A DNA stretch of 64,000 bases from Brachionus manjavacas (taxonomy: Eukaryota > Rotifera > Eurotatoria > Ploima > Brachionidae): positions 248,001 to 312,000 of the forward strand of contig JAHQIY010000006.1 of NCBI GenBank assembly GCA_019054805.1, read 5' to 3'. Positions 63,386 through 64,000 of this stretch are shown piece by piece (the stretch's first letter is position 1; the number at the start of each line of letters is the position of its first letter). The notes beneath the pieces are model-generated. The model was given only the letters and a program-made list of their open reading frames with translations, had not been told where the DNA came from and searched no databases. Position numbers and translations under genes: made by a program.

Positions 63386-64000
63386 GTTCAAATTATGATT
63401 ACGTAGAAAAGTCTATTTTCAGTAGATCATTTAATAGTTTAAAAAAGTAAAAATATTCTAAGCTGAGCTCCATATTTATTTTTATGGCTTGTTTTAATGT
63501 TGCACTATAAATTAATCAGAAGCAATTTTTTTAATACCAAACTGTACTATATTATTTCGAAAAAGTACTACATTATTTAATGTGCACTGAATTATTCGGT
63601 TTTTTACCAAAATAATTCAAATTAGAACTTTTATATTTCAAAACTTTACTATATAAATCACCTTGCACTTAAATAATTTTTGAATTTTACCAAAATAATT
63701 TATGTGTTGCATTAAAATAATTTTGGACATGAACTAAAATAATTTTAAATATTAATTTAGACTTTATTTTTATTTTTATTTTCAAAAAAGCTTTTTTCTT
63801 TTTTCCGTCCCTTTTATAAATTCCTTGTGCCTACTTATTTAGAAATCAAAAAAATTAACAGCTTGTTACTCAACGGTAGATCAACGGTAATTTTTTGTTA
63901 ATTAATTTTTTACGCGGCTTCTCCTTAAATACTTTGTTACTTCCTGTCTCTCGAATATCTTTAATTCTTTTTTTCTATTAAAATGACGTATAAAGTACAA
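63386..64000. other. AT-rich end of window with degenerate AAATAATT repeats
   Basis: Between 63560 and 63760 the word AAATAATT (or its complement-like form) recurs about every 25-40 bases, often as TACCAAAATAATT or GCA(C/T)T-AAATAATT. No gene recognised to the window end. Confidence 0.4.

Noticed and set aside
1-64000. tRNA, rRNA or CRISPR-like features
   Set aside because: No A-box/B-box pair with cloverleaf, no rRNA signature and no regular spacer array. The 20-bp repeats at 28011 are contiguous, not spaced.

Overview
The window is a very AT-rich stretch of eukaryotic, animal DNA. The evidence is an amine-type seven-transmembrane receptor, metazoan-style spliced and TATA-driven genes, and a dense load of DNA transposons and retrotransposons. 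The style of the MULE, non-LTR and LRR-plus-7TM families reminds me of a monogonont rotifer (Brachionus-like). That assignment is inference from memory of such families, not something the sequence proves.

Layout: 0.1-1.9 kb is a broken piggyBac-type element. At 2.9-4.0 kb a retroposon endonuclease fragment is split by an 802-bp MITE with a 10-bp target duplication. From 4 to 23 kb there is mostly non-coding AT-rich DNA with transposon relics: a Tc1/IS630-like transposase, a lone pogo-like terminus, several non-LTR reverse transcriptase fragments, a rearranged dispersed repeat and a fold-back hAT derivative. At 23.9-25.4 kb lies the clearest host gene, an uninterrupted 506-codon biogenic-amine (serotonin-like) GPCR. 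From 25.7 to 31.2 kb are pieces of MULE transposons, including a full-span but frameshifted FLYWCH/MULE transposase and an internally deleted derivative. From 31.2 to 36.0 kb is a nested stack: a hAT element inside a non-LTR element, which is itself joined into a Ty3-type pol fragment. At 37.0-38.7 kb is an orphan LRR-ectodomain receptor gene that appears to have lost TM1-TM4.

From 39.1 to 57.7 kb two 9.3-kb units stand in tandem. Each contains two head-opposed copies of one non-LTR retrotransposon around an LTR-retrotransposon gag-like module. The second unit is the first with its interior inverted. Sequence variants among the four copies are mosaic, as expected of exchange between inverted repeats. 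All four reverse transcriptases are broken, and all four carry the same TTT-TTT-TGA-T step just before the DISKAFDR motif.

From 57.9 to 59.3 kb is a three-copy 466-bp satellite. At 59.8-60.7 kb is a second likely functional host gene: a small secreted Gly/Gln/Ser repeat protein with its own TATA box and poly(A) signal. The last 3 kb hold a reshuffled copy of the 19.6-kb dispersed repeat, a transposase helix-turn-helix relic and a non-LTR 3' tail.

Only two genes look intact (the GPCR and the Gly/Gln secreted protein), plus ORF1 of one retroelement copy. Most other protein-coding sequence is decayed mobile DNA.
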